From Clostridiaceae bacterium (GTDB taxonomy: Bacteria > Bacillota > Clostridia > Oscillospirales > Acutalibacteraceae): 64,000 nucleotides of DNA. Positions 52,901-61,500 of the stretch are shown here, piece by piece. The stretch lies in assembly GCA_904501755.1 (NCBI GenBank), contig CAJGBV010000009.1:1-64000 (forward strand), written 5' to 3'. The notes below the pieces were generated by a model, which made no database searches, was not told the DNA's origin, and worked only from the letters and a program-made list of their open reading frames with translations. Each line of letters opens with the position of its first letter. Position 1 is the stretch's first letter. Made by a program: the position numbers and the translations under genes.

Positions 52901-53909
52901 TGCCATATTTTGCATCAAAAGCGATAGCACCTATATGCCAAGGCAATGTTCCGTCATAAAGAGTCTGACCGGATTTTAAAGCCCTATCAGCGTAGTATGC
53001 TTCATTTGTAAAATCAAACACATACTTATCCTCAAGGACTTCATCCCAATCAACGTCTTCTACAGGTGGAACATAATCATCTCTTACAACCTCAAGCTTA
53101 GAGATGTTAATAATTGTAGGATCGTTACGATCAAGCGCAAGGAAGAAATAATTATATAAAGTTGCATCAAAAGTTTCGCTTGAATTTGCAGAACCTTTTA
53201 CCTGTACTTCGTAAGCGTTCTGCTGTGCATTATAGGTATATCCATCGCCATTGGCAGCAGGAGTTGTAAAGGTAAGTGTTTTGGTGCCGCCTGATGTTAT
53301 TGCTTTAAGGTCATCAATAACGGCACAATAAGGTCTACTTAAATAAGAACCATCACCAAAAGCGGTTATCGAAGAATAAGTACCTCTGTAATCAATATTC
53401 ATCTGAGTGCCTGCAAGTACACCGCCGCCAACCAAAAAAGCCTTTTGTGCGTACCAACTATCGCCAATTGCTCCACTTGAATGAACATCTTTGAGTGTAT
53501 AAGAAATGGTAACTGTATATGTATGACCGGGAGCAAGCTCTAATGGCTGACCATCCTCTTTAACAGGGACGATAACAACCTGATTACCCGTAACAATTTC
53601 CATTGTATCAACGCCATCAACGGACTTGTAGCCAATACTGTTTCCACCCCAATTATTAGCATAGTTAACATAAGGATAGAAAGGCTGTATCGCTACGCTG
53701 CTTCCTCCGCCCAAAGGATTAACAGAAAGTTGAGAAGAACCTTCCTGTCCTTTCACAGGGTGAACATAAGAATAAATATCATCCTGAGCAAAGCTAAAAG
53801 AATAATAATCGAGATAATCCGGTTCTGCCGCACTTACCATATTAACCGGTAAAACAAGAGCAGAAACAAGCATTATCACACTCAGCATCAATGCAATTGT
53901 TTTTTTCAT
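49956..53909 (-). CDS. Secreted protein with four ~250-residue tandem repeats
   Basis: 1317 residues. Signal peptide 1-28 ending VSAAE. Four tandem units follow at about 31-284, 285-530, 531-785 and 786-1028. Each has the markers PLELAPGHxY in the middle and RDDY at the end; units 2-4 begin (D/E/P)V(D/N)WDE and contain GYGRG or KYGRG before a tryptophan-rich strand. A different domain (about 1029-1317) closes the protein. No anchor is visible. I do not recognise the repeat family; strand-rich composition and repeat size suggest carbohydrate-binding beta-sandwiches. First gene of the operon, with promoter at 53971 and likely AraC sites at 54017. Confidence 0.7.
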   Translation of the reverse strand: MKKTIALMLSVIMLVSALVLPVNMVSAAEPDYLDYYSFSFAQDDIYSYVHPVKGQEGSSQLSVNPLGGGSSVAIQPFYPYVNYANNWGGNSIGYKSVDGVDTMEIVTGNQVVIVPVKEDGQPLELAPGHTYTVTISYTLKDVHSSGAIGDSWYAQKAFLVGGGVLAGTQMNIDYRGTYSSITAFGDGSYLSRPYCAVIDDLKAITSGGTKTLTFTTPAANGDGYTYNAQQNAYEVQVKGSANSSETFDATLYNYFFLALDRNDPTIINISKLEVVRDDYVPPVEDVDWDEVLEDKYVFDFTNEAYYADRALKSGQTLYDGTLPWHIGAIAFDAKYGRGTRSVYPNYSLVSTYDWGPQIWSKPGKVEYQGKTYSTLNVYRQHEGYFVPLKEDGTPLELAPGHKYTLKYKYYVNYVAEGKTPYLAADIGLSSTGVIEYNYEGLNNKVAYSDNRFGWLNGNVGTIQEGTLTISTENQLSDANYSKGTNTYNLTVGNNNYTLYNYLYFAITSGNAGIDFISLEVTRDDYREPIQEVNWDEESPDYYNFDLSKQGNYTDITTGNKLDTSLSYTTVPLTVDAGYGRGERKIFPVYSSMTAASLQHNWGTQIYTNKNTINVDGKDVATAKFWTGTNPAYYMPLKDDGTPLELAPGHTYTVNVSFRLDALSKESDNPQLQVNVGAVSTGAVKNAFISDTHRVYSNKLCYSTQTLASYNASSVGQIIEGSVQIRTPEVSDKNYDSLNNTYKLTYEDTEYTLYNYLYFYFNSWQGPTIDFISIEVVRDDYVPEMEPVDWDEALDDHYKFDFSPEYVGYMTDKQDEGNYDRLDNSKTWTASPVKFDSGYGRGNRNVYASWSYSSTNPWGPQIFSWPENISYNGIFTDTMAIYNENPGIFVPLTEEGKPFELAPGHSYEVKIVVQKNNFNGTGDYGDNNLKAVAGTMSSGAPLKNVWLDADKLVNLSVVKGSEGEILEGTATITVPGADSESYDEIFNTYTITVDGTEYVINNYFAIEYSGYAKAHLNIISLEITRDDYVRVDYTDTYLVSDSVENNSTYKIDFEYKIKGNLSKGSGLSFKYTKNDGNFVTYVEGKNKVIYKFSADKELDIWHTGTVLLTTDMYALVEDSIGYDDELIAVSNVLYAFIKDEDDAANIEIKNFNVKKLTDKADNDLINVMGASCLTDAAEQAAGCQALRYMFTYDTKTGAEICIDGTDYTVKERGFIYANGNLYAKGGVYKGDVNLTNAKAGKFLTNGVNTNLDKCWDYSEIQGTDYYSLVFSTYATDFELEDSKELLVKAYLVVEIDGQEFTIYSDAINRSVEYLKSNI

Positions 53910-53970
53910 AAAGCACTCTCCTTAGCATATTTTTTAGCAGTAAAACAAAGCTTTATATTAATACACTGTA

Positions 53971-53999
53971 ATTATAACTCAAACGCATATTGTATGCAA
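53971..53999 (-). promoter_or_regulatory. Promoter of the surface-protein operon
   Basis: Minus strand TTGCAT, 17 nt, TATAAT, about 60 nt before the start of the 1317-residue protein. Confidence 0.75.
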
Positions 54000-54016
54000 G
54001 AAAGATTTCATCGATT

Positions 54017-54046
54017 TTATGGACATTTTCTGAAAACTTATGGACA
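54017..54046. promoter_or_regulatory. Direct repeat, probable AraC operator
   Basis: TTATGGACA occurs at 54017-54025 and again at 54038-54046, exactly 21 bp apart, two DNA turns. That is the usual spacing of AraC-family half-sites. It lies 18-47 bp upstream of the operon's -35 element, where an activator would sit. Confidence 0.65.
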
Positions 54047-54090
54047 AAAAAATGCCATCTATGAAAAAAACTGCATTTATATAAAAAGGA

Positions 54091-54119
54091 TTGACAATCC
54101 GCATTTTTAGATATAAAAT
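54091..54119 (+). promoter_or_regulatory. Promoter of the AraC pair
   Basis: TTGACA, 17 nt, TAAAAT, on the strand opposite to the surface operon. The 346-nt region 53910-54255 thus holds two divergent promoters and the repeat between them. Confidence 0.75.
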
Positions 54120-54255
54120 GTAAAAAAAGCAATTTTTTGATACCTTTTATATAAAAAACAAAGAAAATCACCTCATACCCATCAAAAAACAAAATATTTT
54201 AATTTATGTTTTATAGAAAAATATGGAAATAAAAAAATTACAGGGAGGTAAATTT

Positions 54256-55065
54256 ATGTATTATGAGAAAAAAACCAGACGGTTTGAATGTATCGCTCAC
54301 AGAACGATTACGTTTGAGAATTCATCACTGCATTTTCACAATGAAGTTGAAATAATCATAAATTTAGGACACGGCGCAAAAGCCAACGCCTTTATAAATT
54401 CAAAAAAATATTCCTTTGACAATGAATATGACGCCGTAATTGTAACTCCCGGACAAATACATACCTACGAAACCATAAAAGAAGGTCTTTTTATGACCTT
54501 TATTTTCCCGCCTGAGTTTATCCCTCGTTTACAAAACTCCTTACTTACAAAACACCCCGCAAATCCCGTTTTTAATTTAAAAGAATTAGGCATTAATGAT
54601 ACTTTTATGAATTTCTGGTCTTCGCATGGTGAATTACCTGACAACATAAAGCATCTTCGTTCCTCTTTAATTATAGGATTTTTAAATACTCTTATGGCAC
54701 ATCTGTTTTATAAGGTTAAGTTCATTGAGGACGATAGCAATTCCGAATTGCTTCACAGAATAATTTTACACCTTGTAGAAAATTACAGTGAACAAATAAA
54801 TCTTTCTGACCTTTCCGACACCTTCAAAACACCGCCATCGGTTATCTCTAAGGCTTTTAACGCCACAACAGGCATCACCTTCCCCTCTTTTCTTAATTGG
54901 ATTAGAGTTACAGTTGCAGCCGATATGTTAGCAAACACTAACAATACCATAACCTCAATTTCCTACAAAGTCGGTTTCAGAACAATAAGAAACTTTAACA
55001 GAGCGTTTATTGAGTTTTATGGTACCACCCCATCAAAATACAGAACAGAAAACAATGTATCATAG
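54256..55065 (+). CDS. AraC family regulator, copy 1
   Basis: 269 residues from the ATG at 54256, chosen because GGGAGG lies 8 nt upstream; the frame opens 33 nt earlier without such a site. N-terminal cupin-like domain (LHFHNEVEIIINLGHG, VIVTPGQIHTYE), C-terminal double helix-turn-helix (LSDLSDTFKTPPSVISKAFN and ITSISYKVGFRTIRNFNRAF), ending GTTPSKYR. Divergent from the surface-protein operon and probably its regulator. Confidence 0.85.
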   Translation: MYYEKKTRRFECIAHRTITFENSSLHFHNEVEIIINLGHGAKANAFINSKKYSFDNEYDAVIVTPGQIHTYETIKEGLFMTFIFPPEFIPRLQNSLLTKHPANPVFNLKELGINDTFMNFWSSHGELPDNIKHLRSSLIIGFLNTLMAHLFYKVKFIEDDSNSELLHRIILHLVENYSEQINLSDLSDTFKTPPSVISKAFNATTGITFPSFLNWIRVTVAADMLANTNNTITSISYKVGFRTIRNFNRAFIEFYGTTPSKYRTENNVS

Positions 55066-55085
55066 TTTTCTATATCGGAGTCATT

Positions 55086-55883
55086 ATGTATTACGAAAAA
55101 AAGTCAAATAAAGTTTCTTTTTTAGCAATTCCGTCCCCGTCCAAGCCAACTCTTCATCTTCATAATGAGATCGAAATCCTTATTAATATGCACCAGGATG
55201 CAAAAACTTATGTTTATATTAATTCCAAAAAATATCTGCTTAATTATGAAGATGCAATAATAATTATGCCGGGGCAAATTCACACCACTGAACCTATACA
55301 CGAAGGACTTTTTCTTTTATTCACCTTCCCGGCAGAATATATCCCAAGACTATGTAATTTCCTCCAGAATAAAGTTCCTGAAAATCCCGTATTTAATCTT
55401 CGTGAAACCGATACCCACCATATACTTTATGAATTCTGGACACTTCACGATAAGGTTTGCAAAATGGAACAGCCGCATATCGCTTCGTCCCTTATAATCG
55501 GATATATGAATGTGATTTTATCACAGCTTTGCTACAAGTTGAAATTCACAGACATCAGTACCGACATTTCTATTTGCAACAGGGTTATAAAACATCTTTC
55601 CGAAAACTATACAGAAAATGTAACACTTACAGAGCTTTCGAAAAAAATGAATATATCCCCCACCGCAATATCCAAAATCTTCAATTCCTCGACAGGAATA
55701 ACCATTCCGTCATTTATCAACTGGCTTCGTGTATCTGCCGCCGCTGATATGCTAACTTCAACAAAAGATAATATAACTGAAATTTCCGGAAAGGTAGGCT
55801 TTGGAACAATCAGAAATTTTAACCGTAGTTTTTTGGAAATATTCGGCGTTACGCCATCTAATTACAGAGAACTGCACAAATAA
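55086..55883 (+). CDS. AraC family regulator, copy 2
   Basis: 265 residues, a paralogue of the gene just upstream: both start MYYEKK and share LHxHNEIEI, IMPGQIHTTE, ISPTAISKIFNSSTGITIPSF and VGFGTIRNFNRSF. Only 20 nt separate them, so they are co-transcribed after a tandem duplication. Divergence between the copies suggests different ligands or heterodimer roles. Confidence 0.85.
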   Translation: MYYEKKSNKVSFLAIPSPSKPTLHLHNEIEILINMHQDAKTYVYINSKKYLLNYEDAIIIMPGQIHTTEPIHEGLFLLFTFPAEYIPRLCNFLQNKVPENPVFNLRETDTHHILYEFWTLHDKVCKMEQPHIASSLIIGYMNVILSQLCYKLKFTDISTDISICNRVIKHLSENYTENVTLTELSKKMNISPTAISKIFNSSTGITIPSFINWLRVSAAADMLTSTKDNITEISGKVGFGTIRNFNRSFLEIFGVTPSNYRELHK

Positions 55884-55917
55884 AAAATCTTCGAACTGTA
55901 TCGTTCGAAGATTTTTT
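55882..55917. terminator. Terminator between convergent genes
   Basis: A perfect 15-bp stem (55882-55896 with 55903-55917) with A- and T-runs at the two ends; works both ways. Confidence 0.88.
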
Positions 55918-55920
55918 CGT

Positions 55921-57978
55921 TTATTTTACTTTAATAAGATAATGAGCAAATCTTGCAAATGGTAATTTAATTTTGCCATTTGCAGCAAACAGTTTTTCGC
56001 CTGTTTCGGCATTAACGATTGTTTTTCCGTCAAAGCCTGAAATATCTACTTCTCCCTGCTGTGCACCATCAGCATTAGCAACGAATAACAGCCATTCATC
56101 CCCTGCTTTAAAGCCACTGATTTTAATATTTTCATTATCACTTACAAAATACGGATTGTTAAAATACGGAACAAATTCAGCATTATCCATATCAAACTCA
56201 TCAACTATCTTCCAAATACCCGACATAAACTCAAGAGGTCCGCCAATATCATTAGGTCTTGGCAAAATTCCGTGAAGGAGTGAAAAAACAAGCGCATCTT
56301 CAAAGTTCCAGATAGGTCTGTTTTCATAAACAATAAACTCAGTAGGAATACCAAAGTTCCTTCCTGCATGAGAAGCTCTAAGGTATCCGTCAGGCATTTC
56401 ATTAATACCCTCTTTTACAAGATTGTACTGAATATATTCACCCATCCAAAGAGAATGTGAAAAGCTTAAAACACCGCCGTTTACACAGTCAGAAATATGG
56501 CAGTTAATAATCTTTCCTCTTGAATCAAATACTTCATAAAGACGCTTGAACATATCTCTTATTGGGAACATACGATATGTAGGTCTGTGAACACCATTAA
56601 CATCGTCATAACCGCAGCCATGAGCCGAGTTGCCACAAGCTCTGGTCATTGCGGTACCATCAAGATAAACACCATCAAAGCCGTATTTATCCACAAGTTT
56701 CTCAAGGCCGTCCACAAACTTATCTGCAATACTGCTGCAATAACATACGGGATATTCTCTTTGCGCCGGGAAACGATACCACTGAACACTGCGCACATCT
56801 TCATTTTCTCTCAGCAGTGCATATTCATCAGCGTTATCCATAAACACATCAGCCATAGTCGAAATCTCATAACCAAAGTACGGCACAACCTTAATACCGC
56901 GTTTGTGACATTCGCTGATAATGGTTGTAAGCTGATGCTGTGTACGGGTAGTAAGCTTCCAGTAGTTCTGAACGTTATTCCACTTTTCGTGAAGCACAAG
57001 AGTGGTTACACCAAGACGCTTAATTCTGTCATAACCGATTTCGGTATCGCCCTCAACAACAGGATTTGCAAGGAAATCAATGTAATCTCCCTCAATCTTC
57101 TTAAAGCAGTCGATATGAAGAAGCTTTTCTTTATAGGGATTTGCAGGAAACGGCTTAACAGGAGAAGCCTGAAAAGCAATTCTATAGCTCATACAGGGAT
57201 ATTTATACTGACCGAATTTCGCATTGCAAGCTTCCCAAGCGCGAGGCTGACTGTCAAGCAATCTCATTCTGAGAACAACACAGCCGTCCCCCTCAACAAA
57301 CTGATAATACTTATCCTCACTTTCAGGCTGCCAATTCTCTGCAGATTCGCAATATGTAAAAAGTCCCTTATCATCATTACCGATATAAACGATAGAGGCA
57401 AACTCAAGGTCTTTATTCTTTTCATTCAGATAAGAACTGCTTTCAAACTTGTCCATATCACCTGTATTTCCCTCATCATCGGGATGAACCTTATTAGGTG
57501 AAATGTGGTAAAGCTTTGCTATTTCCTCCTTTATAGGAATTTCAATCCAGAAATAGTCAAGCAGTGTAGGAGTGCTTTCCTTAGATTCGAGACCAAAAAG
57601 CTGAGGAACGGTATAGCCCTTAGGCATAAGCTTAACATCAACGGTAGCAAGACCGTCAAACTCTATTTTAATACAGGTATTTACAATGAACGCATCGCTT
57701 TGTGCGGTAGTATAAATAGTGGTGCATTTTTCATCACCTTCACTTAAAAAGCAGTCAACATCACGCCAAACAACAGGATGACCGTTTTCTCCTGCTACTA
57801 TGCGGATAGGACTTTCAAGAAGTTCTTCATTCTGTGAAGAAATGGAAGAAAATAAAAGATTTTTTTCTATCTTGTAAGTTCTTCCCCAAAGAGAAGTGGA
57901 ATAACCCGATTCACTTTCAACTGTGCTCACAGGTATCCAGGGAGATGGCACACCCTTTTCAAATACTTTTGCGGACAT
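55921..57978 (-). CDS. Glycoside-hydrolase-like TIM barrel protein (DUF6067/GH123-like)
   Basis: 685 residues, no signal peptide, so cytosolic. An N-terminal strand-rich domain (about 1-285), a TIM barrel (about 290-600) and a C-terminal sandwich (about 610-685). The barrel shows LVLHEKWNN, GIKVVPYFGYE and GFDGVYLDGTAM (Asp435 and Asp440), the usual place of glycosidase catalytic acids at a strand end. It resembles uncharacterised glycosidase-like proteins I recall under DUF6067; the exact substrate is unknown. The neighbouring AraC pair and surface operon suggest it finishes intracellular breakdown of an imported glycan. GGAGG precedes the ATG. Confidence 0.65.
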   Translation of the reverse strand: MSAKVFEKGVPSPWIPVSTVESESGYSTSLWGRTYKIEKNLLFSSISSQNEELLESPIRIVAGENGHPVVWRDVDCFLSEGDEKCTTIYTTAQSDAFIVNTCIKIEFDGLATVDVKLMPKGYTVPQLFGLESKESTPTLLDYFWIEIPIKEEIAKLYHISPNKVHPDDEGNTGDMDKFESSSYLNEKNKDLEFASIVYIGNDDKGLFTYCESAENWQPESEDKYYQFVEGDGCVVLRMRLLDSQPRAWEACNAKFGQYKYPCMSYRIAFQASPVKPFPANPYKEKLLHIDCFKKIEGDYIDFLANPVVEGDTEIGYDRIKRLGVTTLVLHEKWNNVQNYWKLTTRTQHQLTTIISECHKRGIKVVPYFGYEISTMADVFMDNADEYALLRENEDVRSVQWYRFPAQREYPVCYCSSIADKFVDGLEKLVDKYGFDGVYLDGTAMTRACGNSAHGCGYDDVNGVHRPTYRMFPIRDMFKRLYEVFDSRGKIINCHISDCVNGGVLSFSHSLWMGEYIQYNLVKEGINEMPDGYLRASHAGRNFGIPTEFIVYENRPIWNFEDALVFSLLHGILPRPNDIGGPLEFMSGIWKIVDEFDMDNAEFVPYFNNPYFVSDNENIKISGFKAGDEWLLFVANADGAQQGEVDISGFDGKTIVNAETGEKLFAANGKIKLPFARFAHYLIKVK

Positions 57979-58048
57979 AAATATCCTCCTTATAAACTTA
58001 AATGTTTTTATGAGCCTTAATTTTTACAATTCCGACTTTTACACCTTT

Positions 58049-58078
58049 ATTTTACACTGTAAGAGTACGTTTTGTAAA
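58049..58078 (-). promoter_or_regulatory. Promoter of glycosidase-like gene
   Basis: Minus strand TTTACA, 18 nt, TAAAAT, about 70 nt upstream of the start. Confidence 0.55.
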
Positions 58079-58102
58079 GTGAAAACTATAAATAAAAAAA
58101 AG

Positions 58103-58137
58103 AACTCAGGTTTCACTGCTTTGGTGAAACCTGAGTT
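58103..58137 (-). terminator. Terminator of the RyR-AAA-CARF operon
   Basis: A perfect 14-bp stem (58103-58116 with 58124-58137). On the minus strand TTCTTTTTTTT follows, a strong intrinsic terminator. Confidence 0.9.
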
Positions 58138-58208
58138 TTAATCACATAGCTTAGCTGCATCAAAATTAAGTTCAAAATACAAGGTGACTTATCTACTGTA
58201 CCATTTTA

Positions 58209-58490
58209 TTAAACCTTTTCTATTTTATAACCAAGTGCAACAATCAGCTTTATTGTTTCGATTGCTGTTTTTCGGTCATATTCCTTTTCAATTTCACTAA
58301 GCTTATCATAAGGAACAAGACAAGGCGTGGTCTTTTTAAGGTCATTTCTTTCCTTACCATAAGTCCATCCCTCCTGCATCCTTGCCTTTGCCCAGTTTTC
58401 GTGGACATTCTCAGCAATTTGCTCTGTAAGACAAACAAGCTCACTTGGTAGTGAAATAGTTTCTAAATCCTTTGGGGTAGGTATATACAT
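58209..58490 (-). CDS. Stand-alone RyR domain protein
   Basis: 93 residues from the ATG at 58490, preceded by GAAGGTGAG with 7 nt spacing; this start lies 14 nt after the AAA stop. Nearly the whole protein is one ryanodine-receptor repeat domain (PF02026 type): ENVHENWAKARMQEGWTYG, then CLVPYDKLSEIEKEYDR and ETIKLIVALGY. In animals this domain is part of the calcium channel; in bacteria it occurs alone or fused in signalling and conflict proteins, where a ligand-sensing role has been suggested. It is the last gene of the operon with the AAA protease and the CARF nuclease, so it is probably an accessory sensor or adaptor. Confidence 0.87.
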   Translation of the reverse strand: MYIPTPKDLETISLPSELVCLTEQIAENVHENWAKARMQEGWTYGKERNDLKKTTPCLVPYDKLSEIEKEYDRKTAIETIKLIVALGYKIEKV

Positions 58491-58504
58491 AAATTTACTC
58501 ACCT

Positions 58505-61500
58505 TCAACAATTAGGTTTTCCAATAACAGCTTCTATTTCGGCTCCTGTCATACGGTTTTTCTCCATCAGTTTTGCAACCAACGCATCTATTTTATCCTT
58601 ATTTTCGGATATAATTCTAACCGTTTCGCTAAGTTGTTCAGACAGAACGCGATTTACTGCCACTTTAGCTTCATCAGACATATATGAGCCTTCTTCGTAA
58701 ACAGCAATACCGTATTCACTGTCCATACCGAAGTTGCAGACAATATTCTGTGCCGTTTTAGTTGCAGAAATAAGGTCGCCGCCGGCTCCTGTAGAAAGAC
58801 CGTCCTTTTCTCCGTAATAAACAAGCTCTGCAGCACGACCTCCAAGAGCAGTCCGCACATTAGAAAGAAGCTCTTCCTTTGTATAAATAGCCTTATCCTC
58901 TTTTACCTCTTTCTGCATATATCCGCCGTGCTTACCTCTGGCAACAATGGTAAGATAAGCAGGAGTTATACCACTGTACCAACACATAAAGGCGTGACCC
59001 GCCTCATGCCTTGCTACACGCTGAAGCTGAGAGGCATCCCATTTCTTCACTTCTCCGCTGTTGAAGGTTTCAAAAGCCTCTTCAAAAACGCCGTCGGTAA
59101 CCTTCGAAATTCCCTGTCTTACAGCCGAACGCAAGGATAGTTCTATAACAGAATCAAGAAGCGCAAGACTCATTCCTGTTGAACGCATAGCAATATTATC
59201 TATAATTTCATCACTTATATCAAGAGCAACACTTGACTCTCTTCTGAGTTTCAGATACTTAATGCGGTCTTCCTTATCAGGAAGATCAACATAAATAGTT
59301 CTATCAAAACGACGCATAAGAGCTCCGTCAAGACTTTTAGCGCTTCCCGGTTCAACATCAAAGTTGGTTGCCGCGAGAACAAATACAGGACGTGATGGGT
59401 CATTTGAAAAGCCGTCCATCTCAGTAAGAAACGCAGTCAGAGTTTCTTCACCGCCGCCGTTTGTAATATCGGCACCCTTTCTTTCCTTTGCAATGGTTTC
59501 TATTTCATCAACAAACAAAACAGCAGGGGCATACTGCCTTGCAGTCTTAAAAAGTTTATGAACATAAGCAGGGCCTTCACCCACATATCTTTTCAGGAAC
59601 TGGTTACCCTCAGTTGCAATAAATGTAACCCCCGACTCACAAGCCATAGCCTTTGCAAGCATTGTTTTACCTGTGCCGGGAGGGCCATAAAGCAATACAC
59701 CTCTTGGAGCCTTAAGACCTGTTCCTATATATTTCTGTGGATTTTTGAGATACTCAACAAAATATTTCAGCTCCGTTTTAGCATCCTCGGCACCTATAAC
59801 CTGTTCAAATTTAACATTGGGCTTTGAAACATTGCTTAAAACATTCTTTGTATCCTCTGCTTTGACAGCAGTTTCACACTTTAAGTCAAACAGTTTTATG
59901 TACGCTTCCTCACCGTTATCAGATACAGTCTGTAGGGTTTCAAAGCTTACAACCCTATTAGACTTCGCAAGAGTATTCATACATTTTTGCTGATGCAATG
60001 CCTGAGCAATAGAGCTAATCTGTTCTGTTACCTGACAAGGATTTTTATAAAGTTTGATAAAATCTCTTACACCTTGACGGATAAAGGAAACTATCTCTTC
60101 CTGAGTAATTTCCCCATCTTCTCTTTCAATAATATAAACAGGCAATTCATTTTTCTGCTCTCTGAGGAACTTAAAGAAATCTCTGGCAGGAGAAGAAATA
60201 TCCTCAATATTAAGTATCGTTTCATTAGTTTTATCAGCACCGCACTTAATATCTATCAAGGCAAAATCAATCTCATTTTTCTTCATAGCCTCAATAGCCG
60301 AGTTTTTATCAGCAACCCCGATTATGTTTGTTTTATCCACAGCATTTCTGTATGTATTAACAATTGTTTCATCAGCAAACATCAATATGTTAGTATTGCT
60401 CTGAAGACTGAAAAGTCCTCTTATTTCATCATCTGCTTTGCTCTTATCCACAGAGATATTAATTTTTTTAAGGGCAGCTATATTGCTATTGCTTTTTTCG
60501 GAATCAACCAGGCGAAGCAGTTCATAAAGCTCATTATTAAAGAAGGTTTCTGCTCTGCTTCTTATCGTTCTTGCGTCTGCACTCGCACCCTCCGAGAACA
60601 GCAAAGCGGTATATATATCCTCTCCGACCTCAACCTTTATATCTGTATTTTTCTCTATTTTTTCACAGTTTTTCAAAATCTGACGTTTAGCTATTGAAAG
60701 CAAACTATGAGCAGTAATATGATTGAACATAACCACATTACCCGAAGCAAATCGAGAACAAATAGCCTTTGGAAAAAGAGGTTCTTTGGTGCCCGGTACA
60801 ACATCATTTTCCAAGGCGTTCATTATAACCTTTCTGGATATACAGGAAAGGTCCTCTGCTTCCTCATATAGCTGTTTACCTGCATTTGTAGTTAAAATTA
60901 TTACAGCATTTGTAAAAGAAACCTCTTTATCGGTAAAGCTATCTCTCAGTCGACCTGCATCAAGCATCTGCAAAAACAGATGAATCACACAAAGATGGGC
61001 TTTTTCAATTTCATCAAACAGAAGTACACAGTGAGGATGTTTAGCAACAAAGCCTGTTACATTACCCTCTTTACCGTTTTTATACACCTTATCGGTTCCA
61101 CAGAATTCGAGATTGGCTTCCTTATCCGAATACTCGCTCATATCAAATCTCATAAAAGGAAGTCCAAGAGATTTTGCAATACTCTCAGCCAAAAAGGTTT
61201 TACCTACACCGGGAGGGCCTGCAAACAAAAATGTAGCACTTGGGCGTTTATTGTTTTTACCCAGAATAATATCCATATAGTGCTGAAAATATCCTGAAGT
61301 AAATACATTTACAGCATTATCCTGTCCATAAACTTCACTAAGCAGTTCGCTTCTTATCCTCTTTACATTAGCTACCGCCTCTGCGATTTCTTCTGTAGGT
61401 TTTTTGGAAGTCGTATCTTCAAAATCCCAAAACATATCTTCTGCACAATCAAACAATTCCTCGCTCAACTCATCCTCTTCTACTATAGGCTCGGGATTTG

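Noticed and set aside
56587..57501. Long open frame on the plus strand opposite the glycosidase-like gene
   Set aside because: Composition is that of an antisense shadow, no Shine-Dalgarno site or recognisable domain, and the minus-strand protein is full-length and coherent.
59987..60697. Plus-strand frame of over 200 codons inside the AAA protease gene
   Set aside because: Antisense to a strongly supported coding region; the translation is a low-complexity Phe/Ile/Ser mix without family motifs.
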